The position numbers and the translations under genes are program-made. The notes below the pieces were generated by a model, which did no database searches, had not been told where the DNA came from, and worked only from the letters and a program-made list of their open reading frames with translations. Below, piece by piece: positions 22,739 through 34,600 of a DNA stretch of 64,000 bases (its first letter is position 1; each line of letters begins with the position of its first letter). Source of the DNA: Zygnema cylindricum (lineage: Eukaryota > Streptophyta > Zygnematophyceae > Zygnematales > Zygnemataceae); assembly GCA_037447655.1 (NCBI GenBank), contig JBBHKE010003004.1, positions 124,001-188,000 on the forward strand, given 5' to 3'.

Positions 22739-25700
22739 GAGCGGCTTTAATCAAGGTGAAGGAGGGATTTGGGGTTCCGGTCACTAACCCCAATTTATCG
22801 AAATCTTGGTATTTATCGAACGCAAATTGTGCGAAATGGTTAGGAGTTTCTTGTAATTCCGGAGGACGAGTGGTAAACATGTGAGAAATTGTTTTTGATT
22901 TTATGATTTTTTGTAATTTTTATTCGTTTACCTCATGGTTTAGTAAAAAGTTAATGGGTATTTGGACTGGTGGTGGGTTTAAAAGTGGAAAATAGGAAAT
23001 TGAAATTTTTGAAATTGGTGAGAATTTATGATGCCTATGTTGTTTTTTCTAAGCGATTTTCCTGAAAAATTTAATAACAGGGATATCTTTCAAACATCAT
23101 GCATAGGAATTGTCCGAAATGTTTAATTTTTGGTTGCATTTGTGCAGAAAATTTGTAGGCAAGGGATAAAATGTTGACAACTATGGTGATTGCATGAATT
23201 CAAGTAAAAAAATTTGAGTTCAGTTTTCCATAATGAAAGCTTGAAATCTCCCCAGGTTTTTTTTTTTTTTTTTTCTGTTTGTAGAACGTTGATCTTACAG
23301 GATCTTCCGGGAACTATTTCGAGCGCAATTGGAAACATCACTTTTCTGAAAACCTTGTATGTGGAATATTTCACAATTTTGTTTCTTTTTTATATATATT
23401 TAAATCACTGAACTTAATAGTTTTATGTTTTTCTCACAGTTGTCTCGAAATTTACTGAATATCTCTTGTTTTTCCCACTACATTTTGTTGAAATTCCTGT
23501 TTATTATCACTTCTTCTCAAAATGTAAAGGGAAAAATCCTAGATTCCTATTTGCTTTTCGTATGTTTATTAATTGATATTGTTTTTTTTCTTTTCTTTCT
23601 GTTTTTAAACGAAGGGTTATTCCTCTCAACCGTCTTAAAGGAGTCCTTCCCGACACTATTGTCAACTTACGATATCTCGAAATTTTGTAAGTTTTTTAAT
23701 TCCAGGTTTAAGTTTTTTTTTATTTTTTTCGAAGAATCAAGTTTTTTACAAATCTTTTACTGTGAATTATTGTAATTGACAATAAAAATCTCCAAAAAAA
23801 GATGATAACCATTTCTTTCAGCATCCTCTGCTTGTTTCAGAATTTCCATGTGTGGTTTGGTTTATTTGGTTTATTTGGTTTATTTGATTTTTGCTTCAAG
23901 AGTGAAAACGAAGTTTAGAAAGAATACATCGGTAATGTTTTCCTGCACAAGATAAAATAAATTATAGGTCGCGAATCGTAATAATGACATTTGAACCTTT
24001 AATTTTACTGAAACAAAATCCATTTCACACGTGAAACTGGAAAGGAAACTAATGCAACATTGAAAGTCTCCTGCACATGTTTTTTACACATAACTTATAT
24101 CAAAATCTGTTGTAATTTTATTTAAAATTTAATCCAGTGTTTTCTGTAAACTTTCAGAGATGTTTCGGCACAAGAAGGTTCTCTTGGAGGTCCACTTCCA
24201 ATTGGCATCGGAAAACTGCGAAATTTAAAAGAGTTGTGAGTTGATATGTTTTCTTAACAATAGTAATGACAATAGCAATAATAGTACTAATCCATTGAGA
24301 TAATCACAATGTATATAAATAATTCTTAGGGTTTTTAGGGTTTTTATGTTTCTTGATGCCTTTGAATTTTGAGGCACCTGACACCTCCTAACAACTTTTC
24401 CTTATAAGAATAGCTGTGAAAGTTAATCATGTCACTCGTTTAATTGTCTCTCTCATGCACTCTCTCTCTTTCTCTCTTTTGTTTATATGCCAACTTCCTT
24501 TCTCTCTTTTAGACACATGAGATTTTAATTATTATTGTTACTAATTGTTTGTTTTGTTATTATTTGCAGGTCTTTGGGTTTCAATAAATTCAATGGAACC
24601 ATTCCAAATTCCATCGGAAACCTCACCAGGCTCACAACTTTGTAAGATTTTTTTTTTCTTTAAAATTTCTGGCTCGATTTATGATATTTTCATTTTAGAT
24701 GTTATAATTTCTTGTCTCATAAATATACAAGGACGCATTTTGTTTGTTTTGTTTTCAAGTAAAATGTAAAACTTCGGGTGCACATGTTCATCAACATCTT
24801 CACGGTATATGCATAAAGCACATATAATTTTTACGGAAATAACATCTTCATGGTATATATATGCAGAATGCACATATGATTTTTAAGGAGCTCTAGAAAT
24901 TTGTTCAAATTTGCAGGAGGTTGAATTTCAACAACTTCGAAGGATGCATTCCGACCTCGATCAAAGAAACTTTTAAAGCAGTTGTGAGTTTTTTTTTATA
25001 AGTTTACTTTTGAAATCCCTTTAAAATCCCGAAATCCACGAATAAACTGTGGCGGTAAGCCCACACTGTTGTCAGATTTCAAAGTTATTCCTTCCAAATT
25101 TTAGTCGTACAATAGAACCAGAGGAATGTCTTTTCTGGTAGTCATTTTTTTTCCAAGCGTTCTTTCATCCGTCCACATTAAGTATTGTCCATAATGGATT
25201 TAAAAGCTATAATGGCATACGTATGTAATCGATGGGAATTTATGACAACATTTGTGTATGATTGCACTGTTTTCCCATCGGTTATTGCAAATGTCGGAGT
25301 TAAATGTTAGAATGACCTGCGTGCCGGCTCCGTACGAATTGTCCAAACGTTTCAAATTTAATGTTTGCACTTCTTGTGTTAAACTTGGCAACATAACTCA
25401 CACAAACAATAGCGTGAATGGCGCAGTTTCGTCCTTAAAAGGTAAAATGCCATACGCATCTCTATATTGATTGTTACTGCCGAATAAATTTTCTTCCCCA
25501 ATGATTGACTTTGTGTTAAACTTATTAATGAAATTCACAATATTAATTCTTGGTGACAATCTAGCGTCAGCTCTTATTTTTCCCAATCTATTTTCCAGGT
25601 TTCTCTTCAATAACTATTTCACAGGATCCCTCGTCGTTGATGCGAATTTCACATCCACTGCGGGAGTCGTCATCTCGGAAAACTATTTTTCGGGCCCTAT

Positions 25701-25947
25701 CACTGTCACCGCTGACGGAAAACCGTTCTGTACGAGCCTTCAAACCAACTGCTTGTTTTCTCAGAATACGACAAAAGTGTGCGGAACCGTTCAGGCCCAG
25801 CGTACGGTCGCCGAGTGCAGCAAATTCTGCAACACGCCACAATAGTACGGAGCGTGCGGCGGTCACGGAACTTGTTCCCGTACGACGCTGACTTGCACGT
25901 GCGACAAAAAGTACAAGCTGACGGTCGACAAACGCTCCTGCTACCGC
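22739..25947 (+). pseudogene. LRR receptor-like gene with N-cap, LRR exons and cysteine-rich tail; frameshift and stop
   Basis: Exons: 22739-22880 (LRR N-cap with WYLSNANCAKWLGVSCNSG), 23285-23356, 23615-23686, 24158-24235, 24570-24641 (LRR, GFNKFNGTIPNSIGNLTRL), about 24917-24983 (LRR, RLNFNNFEGCIPTSI), and 25599-25947 (last LRR, then a C-rich and EGF-like region with CGGHGTC and CTCDKKYK). Exons of 72 nt or a multiple of 3 from it share the 1+23+2 phase. The exon near 24983 is 5 nt shorter than its copy in the right arm of the inverted repeat, which shifts frame. The last exon has TAG at 25843-25845 where the right-arm copy has TTT. The signal-peptide exon was not found. No transmembrane or kinase exon follows. 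Everything from the 24570 exon onward lies in the inverted repeat. Confidence 0.7.
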
Positions 25948-26911
25948 GTGAGTCCACCATCCACAGTAATTAGTTGTTGAGAATTGTGATTGAAAGGTTG
26001 TGAAGGATTAGAAGGTTTAAGAGAAGAAGCCGAAGCCATGGCAAAAAAAGCAAGATGAAACGAAGGAAAGGAAAAATAGGATTCCGGTGAAGGCTTTGTC
26101 AATTGATAAAAATGGTAGAAGGCCGAGAGAAATATGTACTGTTGAGAGGCCTATCATTTGTTTAATGTGCTCACTGTAAGGGCCTACAGGGAAATTTTCA
26201 TCGGTACATAATTCAATATATTATGCTGTCGGGACGCTAAGAAAAAGGCATCCCGATGGAAAACCTAAGATTTTCTATCACGCTTTCCTAATAGTTAGTA
26301 TATACGACTGGAAAATACAGTGCATTATGTTCCGATGGAAATTTCCCCTAAGATAATGCATCTAATCTGGGCATCAAGGTAAGCGACAAACTAGGCGGCA
26401 AATGAGGACAGTGATGGACTACAAAAGGTCTAATTTAGCCTGTGTTGCTCGATAAAAAAATAAAAGATAAAATATATACAGCCATGATGAAATCGTAATA
26501 AAGTATGAAAGAGACGTTTTTTGTTCTTCTTTTCCGACATATGCTTGAATTTTCGTGATAAGATGATGATTTAACTTTCATTTGATAATTTCGTCTCCAT
26601 TTTCTTGGGTATTTTCCGCGTGTATTTACTCTCTGATATCATTAAATTATTTCAAGACTTTCTTTTGTTTTTTACGTACATTTTAGATTGTCAAGTCTTT
26701 GGGCAACTTTAAAGTTTAACTCGAAATACTGAATAATTCTTACTTGTTTTGGCGTTTGTTACAGCCTGAGATTTCAAAGGTGAATATTGTATTCATCGAC
26801 AACAAGAAGAAAGTTCTTAATTTTTTGGAGGGATTCACGAGATAATGCAACTTTCGTGCAACTATACATTAATAGTGTGGGTACTTTGTCATTACCTTCT
26901 AGATTTTTATT

Positions 26912-26951
<40 letters not shown>

Positions 26952-27395
26952 TTTGAAACTTCATTAAAGGTTGTCGATAATTTTTTGTGGTACACTTGTT
27001 CCTTTGGTAATTTTTTGGGGGGAGGTTGAGATTCAGTTATGCCAAATGTTTTTGTTGGAGAATTTTTAAAAAGCTCTTTTTGGAGAATTTGTGGCTGAGA
27101 TTTTAAAACTCTTTTCTGTGTTTTTTTTTATTAATGAGTCGTAAAGGTAGGAATGTGGATGATAACACGATGGTTAATGGCATTTCATTTCACTATGCGT
27201 GAAAATGTGCATTGATTTGTGACACATATTATCCTTGTTGGTAAATCCCAAGTTCTACATACTGCTAGTTTTTATTTCGTCGAACTTATATGTTTAGTAT
27301 TTGTAATTTATATAGCTTTGTAATAAAAATCTGTTCTGAAACAGGTACCAACAAGGAAGGGAAAAAGCAGTAGAGCCATAAGCAAAATGTCAGTG
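24450..27395 (+). repeat. Left arm of large inverted repeat
   Basis: Reads as the reverse complement of 28785-31590 with many substitutions and small indels. Anchors: the CT-rich tract at 24457, LRR exons 24570 and 24917, last exon 25599, GTTGAGAGGCCTATCAT at 26130, GATAATGCAACTTTCGTGCA at 26842, GTGCATTGATTTGTGACACA near 27208, and GGGAAAAAGCAGTA at 27358. A (TA)n run at 26915-26942 matches an (AAT)n run in the other arm. Confidence 0.85.
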
Positions 27396-28784
27396 AAACG
27401 AGTCAAAAGAGATACATTAGTTATTGTTTATAACTAACTTATCTAAATATTTCTGCAACACCCATCTTCTTGTGCACGTTTCTTGGCTTTTTTTTGTCGT
27501 TTCCCCACATGCGTTTCTTTTCCTTTTGCCACAAAACAGTACAGGAAAATCTATTCACTCTAAACAGTGTGGAAAGAACGTAAACTACAGATGGGAAGAC
27601 ATCATGTCCATGCCGAATCAAAGCTGCTTAAAAATGCTTGAAAAACATAAATATTTCTAACACGATCAGCGGATTAATTAAATTAGTGATATCCTGATAA
27701 ACATGACATGTCGGAAGTACATGAAATTCTTTAGTTCAGACCCAAAACCATGATTAGTGTGGACAAAAAAGTAACGCGGTCATAATACCTGGTAGTAATG
27801 GCCCATTCCAAATCAAAGTAATGAAAAATAACACTTCTACTTAGAGTTTTACCGACCACAAATTTTAGAAGTGAAATTTATTGTCCAAGCTAAATCATGA
27901 GCCACCAAACAAAAAAGCAAAAAGTCATTAATTGTGCAAACTTCCAAGTAGAGAAAAATTCCCACCAAACATACTTTTGGGCATATCTTTTAGCATTTGG
28001 GGTATATGAGCACATTTTTGTTTGCGTTCATAATACCACTGAAAACAGAACATAAAAAGGGAGAGAGAACCAGAATGAGCGAAAAAGAGAGGAAGAATTT
28101 GCGCTGTTAACAAGATTTCTGATAGGGTGGACCAACACTGCAATCGGTCCAGTCGTTGCTTTAAAATGTGTATATTGGGTAAATGTAATGTGTTTTAGCC
28201 TCTAATGGCGCATAGAACAGAGGTTGCTTACGGCTTTATCGCCATCAATTTTCTTGTACAAGCTGATTTTTTTAGTGTACTTATTTTCCTTCTATTCGGT
28301 GACTGGTGCACAATTTGTCGGCTCAGTTTAACAAATAGCACATGTACATGGGGGAAAGGAGAGGAGGCTGTGGTGGGGGAGGGGGGAAGGGAAGGGGGAT
28401 GTTTCCCTCAGGCCACCCAACTTGAATGTGACACACACGTGTGGAATCCATCATGGACATTACTCAACATGCCCCCTCACGTTGTCCTCGTCTACTCCAA
28501 CAAGGATGGAGTGGTCGGAGAGGGGGAGGGGGGGGAGAGGGAAGGGCGAGGGTGAGGGAAATGGAAGTTCTGGAGGTAAGGGGACTTGGTAGGAGGAAGA
28601 GAGGGAAAGTGTGAGATTGTAAAGGAGGCAGAAAATGGTCAAGTGGGCGAGAGGGTGAAAATAGGGGGGAGGAGCCGAGCAGTGATGAAAAGAGAGGTAG
28701 AAGGAGAGGTTCGGCATGAACACATTATCTTCCAGCCGTACTTTTATGTACCTTCCACCCTATTTACAATGGAAAGAACAGTGG
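27396..28784. other. Spacer of the inverted repeat
   Basis: About 1.4 kb of single-copy sequence between the arms. It includes a GGGGA-rich stretch (28350-28400 and 28515-28560). No exon was recognised, and in particular none of the missing 3' exons of the pumilio gene. Confidence 0.5.
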
Positions 28785-31590
28785 TCGTTTTGCATATAGC
28801 TGTACTGCTTTTTCCATTGCTTGTTAAAACCTGTTTAGGACAAGTTTTGACTACAATTTACAGAAGTAAAAACACAGAGCATATAGGTTCGATAAAACGA
28901 AAGCCAGTTACATAACAAAATTGGGATTTACCTTCAAGGATAATTTGTGTCCCATTCAATGCACATTTTTGCGTATACATGTGCAGTAAAAAGCAAGTAA
29001 CCATTGTATTCTCATCCAGATTCCTTCAATAAAAACTACATACAGAAAACAGAGTCTCGTTATCTCAACCACAAATTTTTGAAAAAGAGCTTTATAGAAA
29101 ATTCTCCAACAAAATAATTTGGAATAGCTGAATTTTAACTCCCCCGCCTCGAAAAAAAGAAAAAAAGTACCGATGGAAAATTGGTACAAAAGAAGTTATC
29201 TACAACCTTTCATCAAGGTTTCGAAAAAAGAAAAATAATAATAATAATAATCAAATCAAATCAAAAGGTAACAAAGTATCGACACTATTTCTGTATTGTT
29301 GCACAAAAGTTGCAACATCTCGTCAATCCCACCAAAAAATTTAGAGCGTTCTTCTCGTTGTGGATGAAAATAATTTCACTTTTGAATCCTCAGGCTGTAA
29401 CAAACGCCAAAACACCCAAGATTTAGTTAGCATTGAAATTTAAAACTTAAAAGCTGCATATAAAGCAAGCGAATTTACAATGTCTGAATATTTAAAAGAA
29501 ATGGTTTTCAGAGGATTTACAGATGTCACCATGTAAATACATATTGAATCTCTTTTCATGCTTTGTTAAGATTTCATTATGGTCCTGTGACTTTTGTCTT
29601 TTATTGTTTCTTTAAGCGTTTTGTCCTCCATTGTTGTTTTCATTTGACGCCTAGTTTATCGCTTACCTTTGCGCCCAGATTAGATCGCATATTTTAGGGG
29701 AAATTTCCATTGAAAGGAAATACAAGGTTTTATGTAGTCTCATGTACTAACTTTGAGGAAAACGTAACATAAATCGTTCATCTTTTCCCGAGAAACTAAT
29801 TTTTTGTAGCGACCCAACAACGTAATGTATTGAAATATGTTCCGATGGAAATTTCCCGTAGACTTTTGCAGTGCGCACATTAAGTAAATGATAGGCCTCT
29901 CAACTGTACACAATTCTCTCGGCCTCCTGTCATTTTCATCAATCAAATTACAAACCCTTCACTGGAATCTCTTCTTCCTTTCCTTTGTTTAACCTTGCTT
30001 TTTTTGCCATGGCTTCGGCTTCTTCTCCTACAGCTTCTACTCCTTCATCACCTTTCAATCACAATTCTCAACAACTAATTACTGTGGATGGTGGACTCAC
30101 GGCGGTAGCAGGAGCGTTTGTCGACCGTCAGCTTGTACTTTTTGTCGCACGTGCAAGTCAACGTCGTACGGGAACAAGTTCCGTGACCGCCGCACGCTCC
30201 GTAAAATTGTGGCGTGTTGCAGAATTTGCTGCACTCGGCGACCGTACGCTGGGCCTGAACGGTTCCGCACACTTTTGTCGTATTCTGAGAAAACAAGCAG
30301 TTGGTTTGAAGGATCGTGCAGAACGGTTTTCCGTTAGCGGTGACAGTGATGGGGCCCGAAAAATAGTTTTCCGAGATGACTACTCCCGCAGTGGACGAGA
30401 AATTCGCATCGATGACGAGGGATCCTGTGAAATAGTTATTGAAAAGATACCTGGAAAATAGATTGGGAAAAATAATAGGTAACATTAGATTGTTATCCAA
30501 AATTGGTGTGGATTTCACTAACAAGTTTAACACACCATCAATCATTGGGGAAGAAAATCAATCCGGCAGGAACATTAAATATAGAGATGCGTATGACATT
30601 CTACCTTTTAAGGACGAAACTCCACTATTCACGCTATTATTTGTGAGTTATGTTGCCAAGTCTAACACAAGTGCAATCATTAAATTTGGATCGTTTGAAC
30701 AATTCTTATGGAAACAGCACGCAGGTCATTCTAACATCTAGCTCCGACATTTGCAATAATCAATGTGGAAACAGTGCAATCGTTTGATTCGAAATGTTGT
30801 CATAACTCTCACGGATTAGATACGTATGCCATTCTAGCTTTTAAATCCACTATTGACAATACTTAATGTGGACGGATGAAAGAACGCTTGGAAAACAAAT
30901 GACTTACAGACAAGACATTCCACGGATAATATTGTACGATTACAATTTGTAAGGAATTACTTTGAAATCTGACAACATTGTGGACTGACCTCCACAGTTT
31001 ATTCGTGGTTTTCGGGATTTTAAAGACTTTTCGAAAGTAAACTTAAAACAAAAAACTTACAACTGCTGTAAAAGTTTCAAATTTTTGATTGAGGTTGGAA
31101 TGCGTCCCTCGAAGTTGTTGAAATTCAACCTCCTGCAAATTTGAACAAATTTCTAGCTCCTTAAAAATCTATGTGCATTCTGCATATATAGACCATGAAG
31201 ATGTTATTTCCTTCCAAATCATATGTGCTTTATGCATATACCGCAAAGATGTTGATGAACATGTGCACCCGATGTTTTACATTTTACTCGAAAACAAATC
31301 AAAAAAAAATGCGTCTTTGTAAATGTATGAAACAAAAAATTATAACATTTAAAATGAAAAAATCATAAATCAAGCCAGGAATTGTAAAGACAAAAAAAGT
31401 CTTACAGAGTTGTGAGTCTGGTGAGTTTTCCGATGGAATATGGAATAGTTCCATTGAATTTATTGAAACCCAATAACCTTCAAATAACAACAAAACAAAA
31501 ATAAACAAAATCTCATGTGTCAAAAAGAGAGAAAGGAAGTAGGCATATAAAAAAAAGAGAGAGAATGAGAGAGAGGGGGAGAGAGAGAGA
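28785..31590 (-). repeat. Right arm of large inverted repeat
   Basis: Reverse complement of 24450-27395. Its outer edge falls in a GA microsatellite at 31555-31597, 20 bases below the splice donor of a pumilio-gene exon at 31611. The arm therefore abuts, or sits within, an intron of that gene. Confidence 0.85.
30101..31477 (-). pseudogene. Truncated LRR receptor-like gene copy in right arm, readable exons
   Basis: Three exons on the minus strand: 31406-31477 (LRR, GFNKFNGTIPYSIGKLTRL), 31061-31132 (LRR, RLNFNNFEGRIPTSIKNLKL) and 30101-30450 (last LRR, NYFTGSLVIDANF, NYFSGPITV, then CGGHGTC and CTCDKKYK). All are open, and both LRR exons keep the full 72 nt, unlike the plus-strand copy. The N-cap and earlier LRR exons are absent because the arm ends at about 31590, so this is a 5'-truncated duplicate with no evident promoter. 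The last donor has one extra base (CGCC before GTGAGT) compared with the left arm. Confidence 0.7.
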
Positions 31591-31610
31591 GAGAGAATTG
31601 TGTGACTCAC

Positions 31611-34600
31611 CTTCGCAGAACCAGCTGCCACACATTTGCAAGCTACAAGGGCGCCACTTCGAGTGTGCAACATCCGCAAAAGCAGTGGTCCCGCAAGATG
31701 CTCAACAACGTCCCTTCCCATGCTCTGGATCCACACCATCAGCAATCATCCGCTGCTTTAGGTCCTCGGTACTGAGTTTTTTACACGAAATAGTAGTTTG
31801 TAACCAATTCTTATGCTTGAGGCAACCTGTGTAACTGATTGGCAAGAGGGACAGAAGCGAGACAGAGCAATTCTGATGCAGCAGAAGCACTTCGATTGGA
31901 CACAAAGTTTTTTGCAGAACCTTTTTGCATATGCGACATCTGTCAAATGATGGACTAGAAAGCCTAAGCTGTGAATCGTTGTTAGGGTCAATCACAGTGA
32001 TTAAGTGTCCGTTTCTCTTTGACCCCTGAAAATAAAATAGCGTCAATAATACCGATGGTTTTTTTCTTAATGCTAATTTGGTAAGCAATTGAAAATCATC
32101 CACGTTGCTTGAACACTAAAATAAACCCCACGCTATATATTTTGTAACGATAATAGCGACACGTGGTCATCCCAATCCTGCCTTAGCCCTCATCCTGACA
32201 AATTCAAAGAAAGTTGCGTCATAAATGGTTTTCTCTCTTTGATACTAAGCGAATAGTACACAGGACCAGATGATCACAAAGGCCTCAGGAAAAAACACTC
32301 GTACACCATGCCAGAGGCTCACAGAGGGCCTCCATCTGCAAGAACAACTGATACAAACTAAAACATCAACATCTCCTAATATTAAGCCAGCAAGTTGTCA
32401 CCGTACTTGAGGGGCAACTACGAGAAACTCATCCAGTGCCCGATGAACAATAGAATGATCCACAATGCCCTTCTCCAGGATAGGTTGAAGGGCTAATGCC
32501 ATGTGCTCCAAAATTGACCTCTTTTTTGATTGAGCACAATCTGCCAAAATATCCGCCAGCCTGCATAAAATCACACATAAGCCGAAAAACAGATAAGAAC
32601 ATATCATACATTGAAACTCGCTATTCCATTTCTTGTGCTCAAAAAAAACTCAGGATTAGTAAAAAAGATGAAAGAAAGATATAGCAACACAACATGCACA
32701 CAGCGTGATTGTCCATATGACCATTAGAGAATCGCTGCATCAGGTGATAAATGCAGTGTCTGCAAGCGTTTAATCCAAAATACAAAACTAGAGCTAGACT
32801 GCACTAAGAAAATCTGGATGGAATTTTTTTTGCTGTGTTCAGTTAGAACAACGTTTAAAAGAGTACATGTTGAAAAAACTGACGCACCTCCCCTTCCCTT
32901 GGGTAGTGATGCCCTTAAAGATACGGAATTCGGGGGAGTAAAATTCAGACAGAAGAACTTGCTTTTCTGTTCCGTTTGCAAGCTGATAGCCATGCTCCAG
33001 AACTAAAACAACAGGCAGCAAGTGGAAGGAAAATTAAAGCGATGATTTAAAGCTTAGGGATGAACAGAAGCAGCATACAATCCACCAGAATGAGAGAGTC
33101 AACAAACTCAGTAGCACAGTAAAGAGAGGATACAAAAGGTTGAAAAAAAACAATGGGGAATAGGAACGATATCAGCATATTAACAGAGTAAAGAAAAGAC
33201 AATAAATGGACGAAAAAAACAGTGGAAAATAGGAATGACAACAGCATATCAGCAGTGTACAGAGAGGATGCAAATGGTTGAAAAAGAAACAATCGCGAGT
33301 AGGAATAACAACATGCGTGTGCCAGAGGGCTACAAACCATGAGAGGCACTAGGATGTCGTAGGAAGGCTAGGGTCTGGCCATGGAACTGGGACAAAATCT
33401 GTTGGCGCTGCTCCTTATTGGCTGCAAAATATAAAACCCCACAATTCGCTGAGTCCCTAGTTTTCCACTTAAAAATCAGAAAATCACTGGAGCAAAAGAT
33501 CGACTAAAATTCTCTCTTGCGAAAAAAAAATCCAATTCACACTTTGCCTAAACTGAGTATCAGAATGAAATGCAATCCCATTATTTTGACAGTTCTTTGA
33601 CCGCTTCAAATTTCAGAATTCCTTTTTAGTACGAAGCTGCCAAAGGCATGGCAGAGAGTTCTTACATTAATGAACTGATAAAAGAAATTTCGATCTTTGG
33701 AGTGGCATGACCCATCAAAGACACGGATGCATAGTTTAATTTGATACCTGATTTTGCCTCCCGTGGAGAACAAGAACGCCCTACAAGGGTCATGTCCTTT
33801 GCAGCAATCGCAGAGCAAAAAACAGGCATGACTCACTTCCACCCTGTGTTACTCTAATCAAAACAATCAGGTTGACGAAAAAAAATTCCCATGCTACTTG
33901 AGGAATTGCCAACAGTGGCCCAGGATGTGCACTGAGGTTTACCGTGATCAAGCATCTTATTCACCAAGTGGTGAGCATACGTATTTCGAGCTAACGCGAC
34001 ACAGTGAGGTCGTAGCTCCTCAAAAATTGCGGCCCTTTCCTCGTTATTGCAATGCTTCACGCAAGCCTGCTCTCAGGTAAACCAACTAAACAAAAGAGTC
34101 ACTTTCAGATACAACATATCCACAAAAACTGTGTGGATTATTCATAAAAGCTAACCTCAAAAAATATAAAACCAAACAGTCTACAGTTTTCACTCGCCTT
34201 AGGGTGCTTGCAAATACAGAAACCCTTAATTTACAGTTATGGCTGCAATAAGCGAACTGAGCCAAAGAAATAGTAAAAGCCCAGCAATTGAAGCCAGTAT
34301 CACCTCTAATGAAGGGCATTCACTGATCCAACAAATCAGGACATGTCCCAATTCATCGACCTGCTCAAGGATTCACTCAGCAAATTTTCTATTTCTGAAG
34401 ATGTCAAAGAACTAGATTTGTTGGAACTAGTCCAAGCCAAGCTCAATGCTCGCATGGTACACTGCCCCATCGATTTTAGTGTTTATCACGCTAATTCGGT
34501 TGCAGCTTTTCCTGGCCGAAAATCATAAAATAGTGTTAACAACACTGTTTAAGGTAGTGGACAGCATATACATTCAGGTTTCGCATTTACTCTAATAAAT

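Noticed and set aside
4554-25845. Reassigned stop codons (alternative nuclear code)
   Set aside because: TAA, TAG and TGA each appear inside conserved frames, but the intact purF, pumilio and ZFWD exons contain no internal stop and use CAA/CAG for Gln, so independent mutations or errors are simpler.
28205-28555. 116-codon plus-strand frame in the inverted-repeat spacer
   Set aside because: Half is GGGGA repeat translation and the rest has no homology or splice context.
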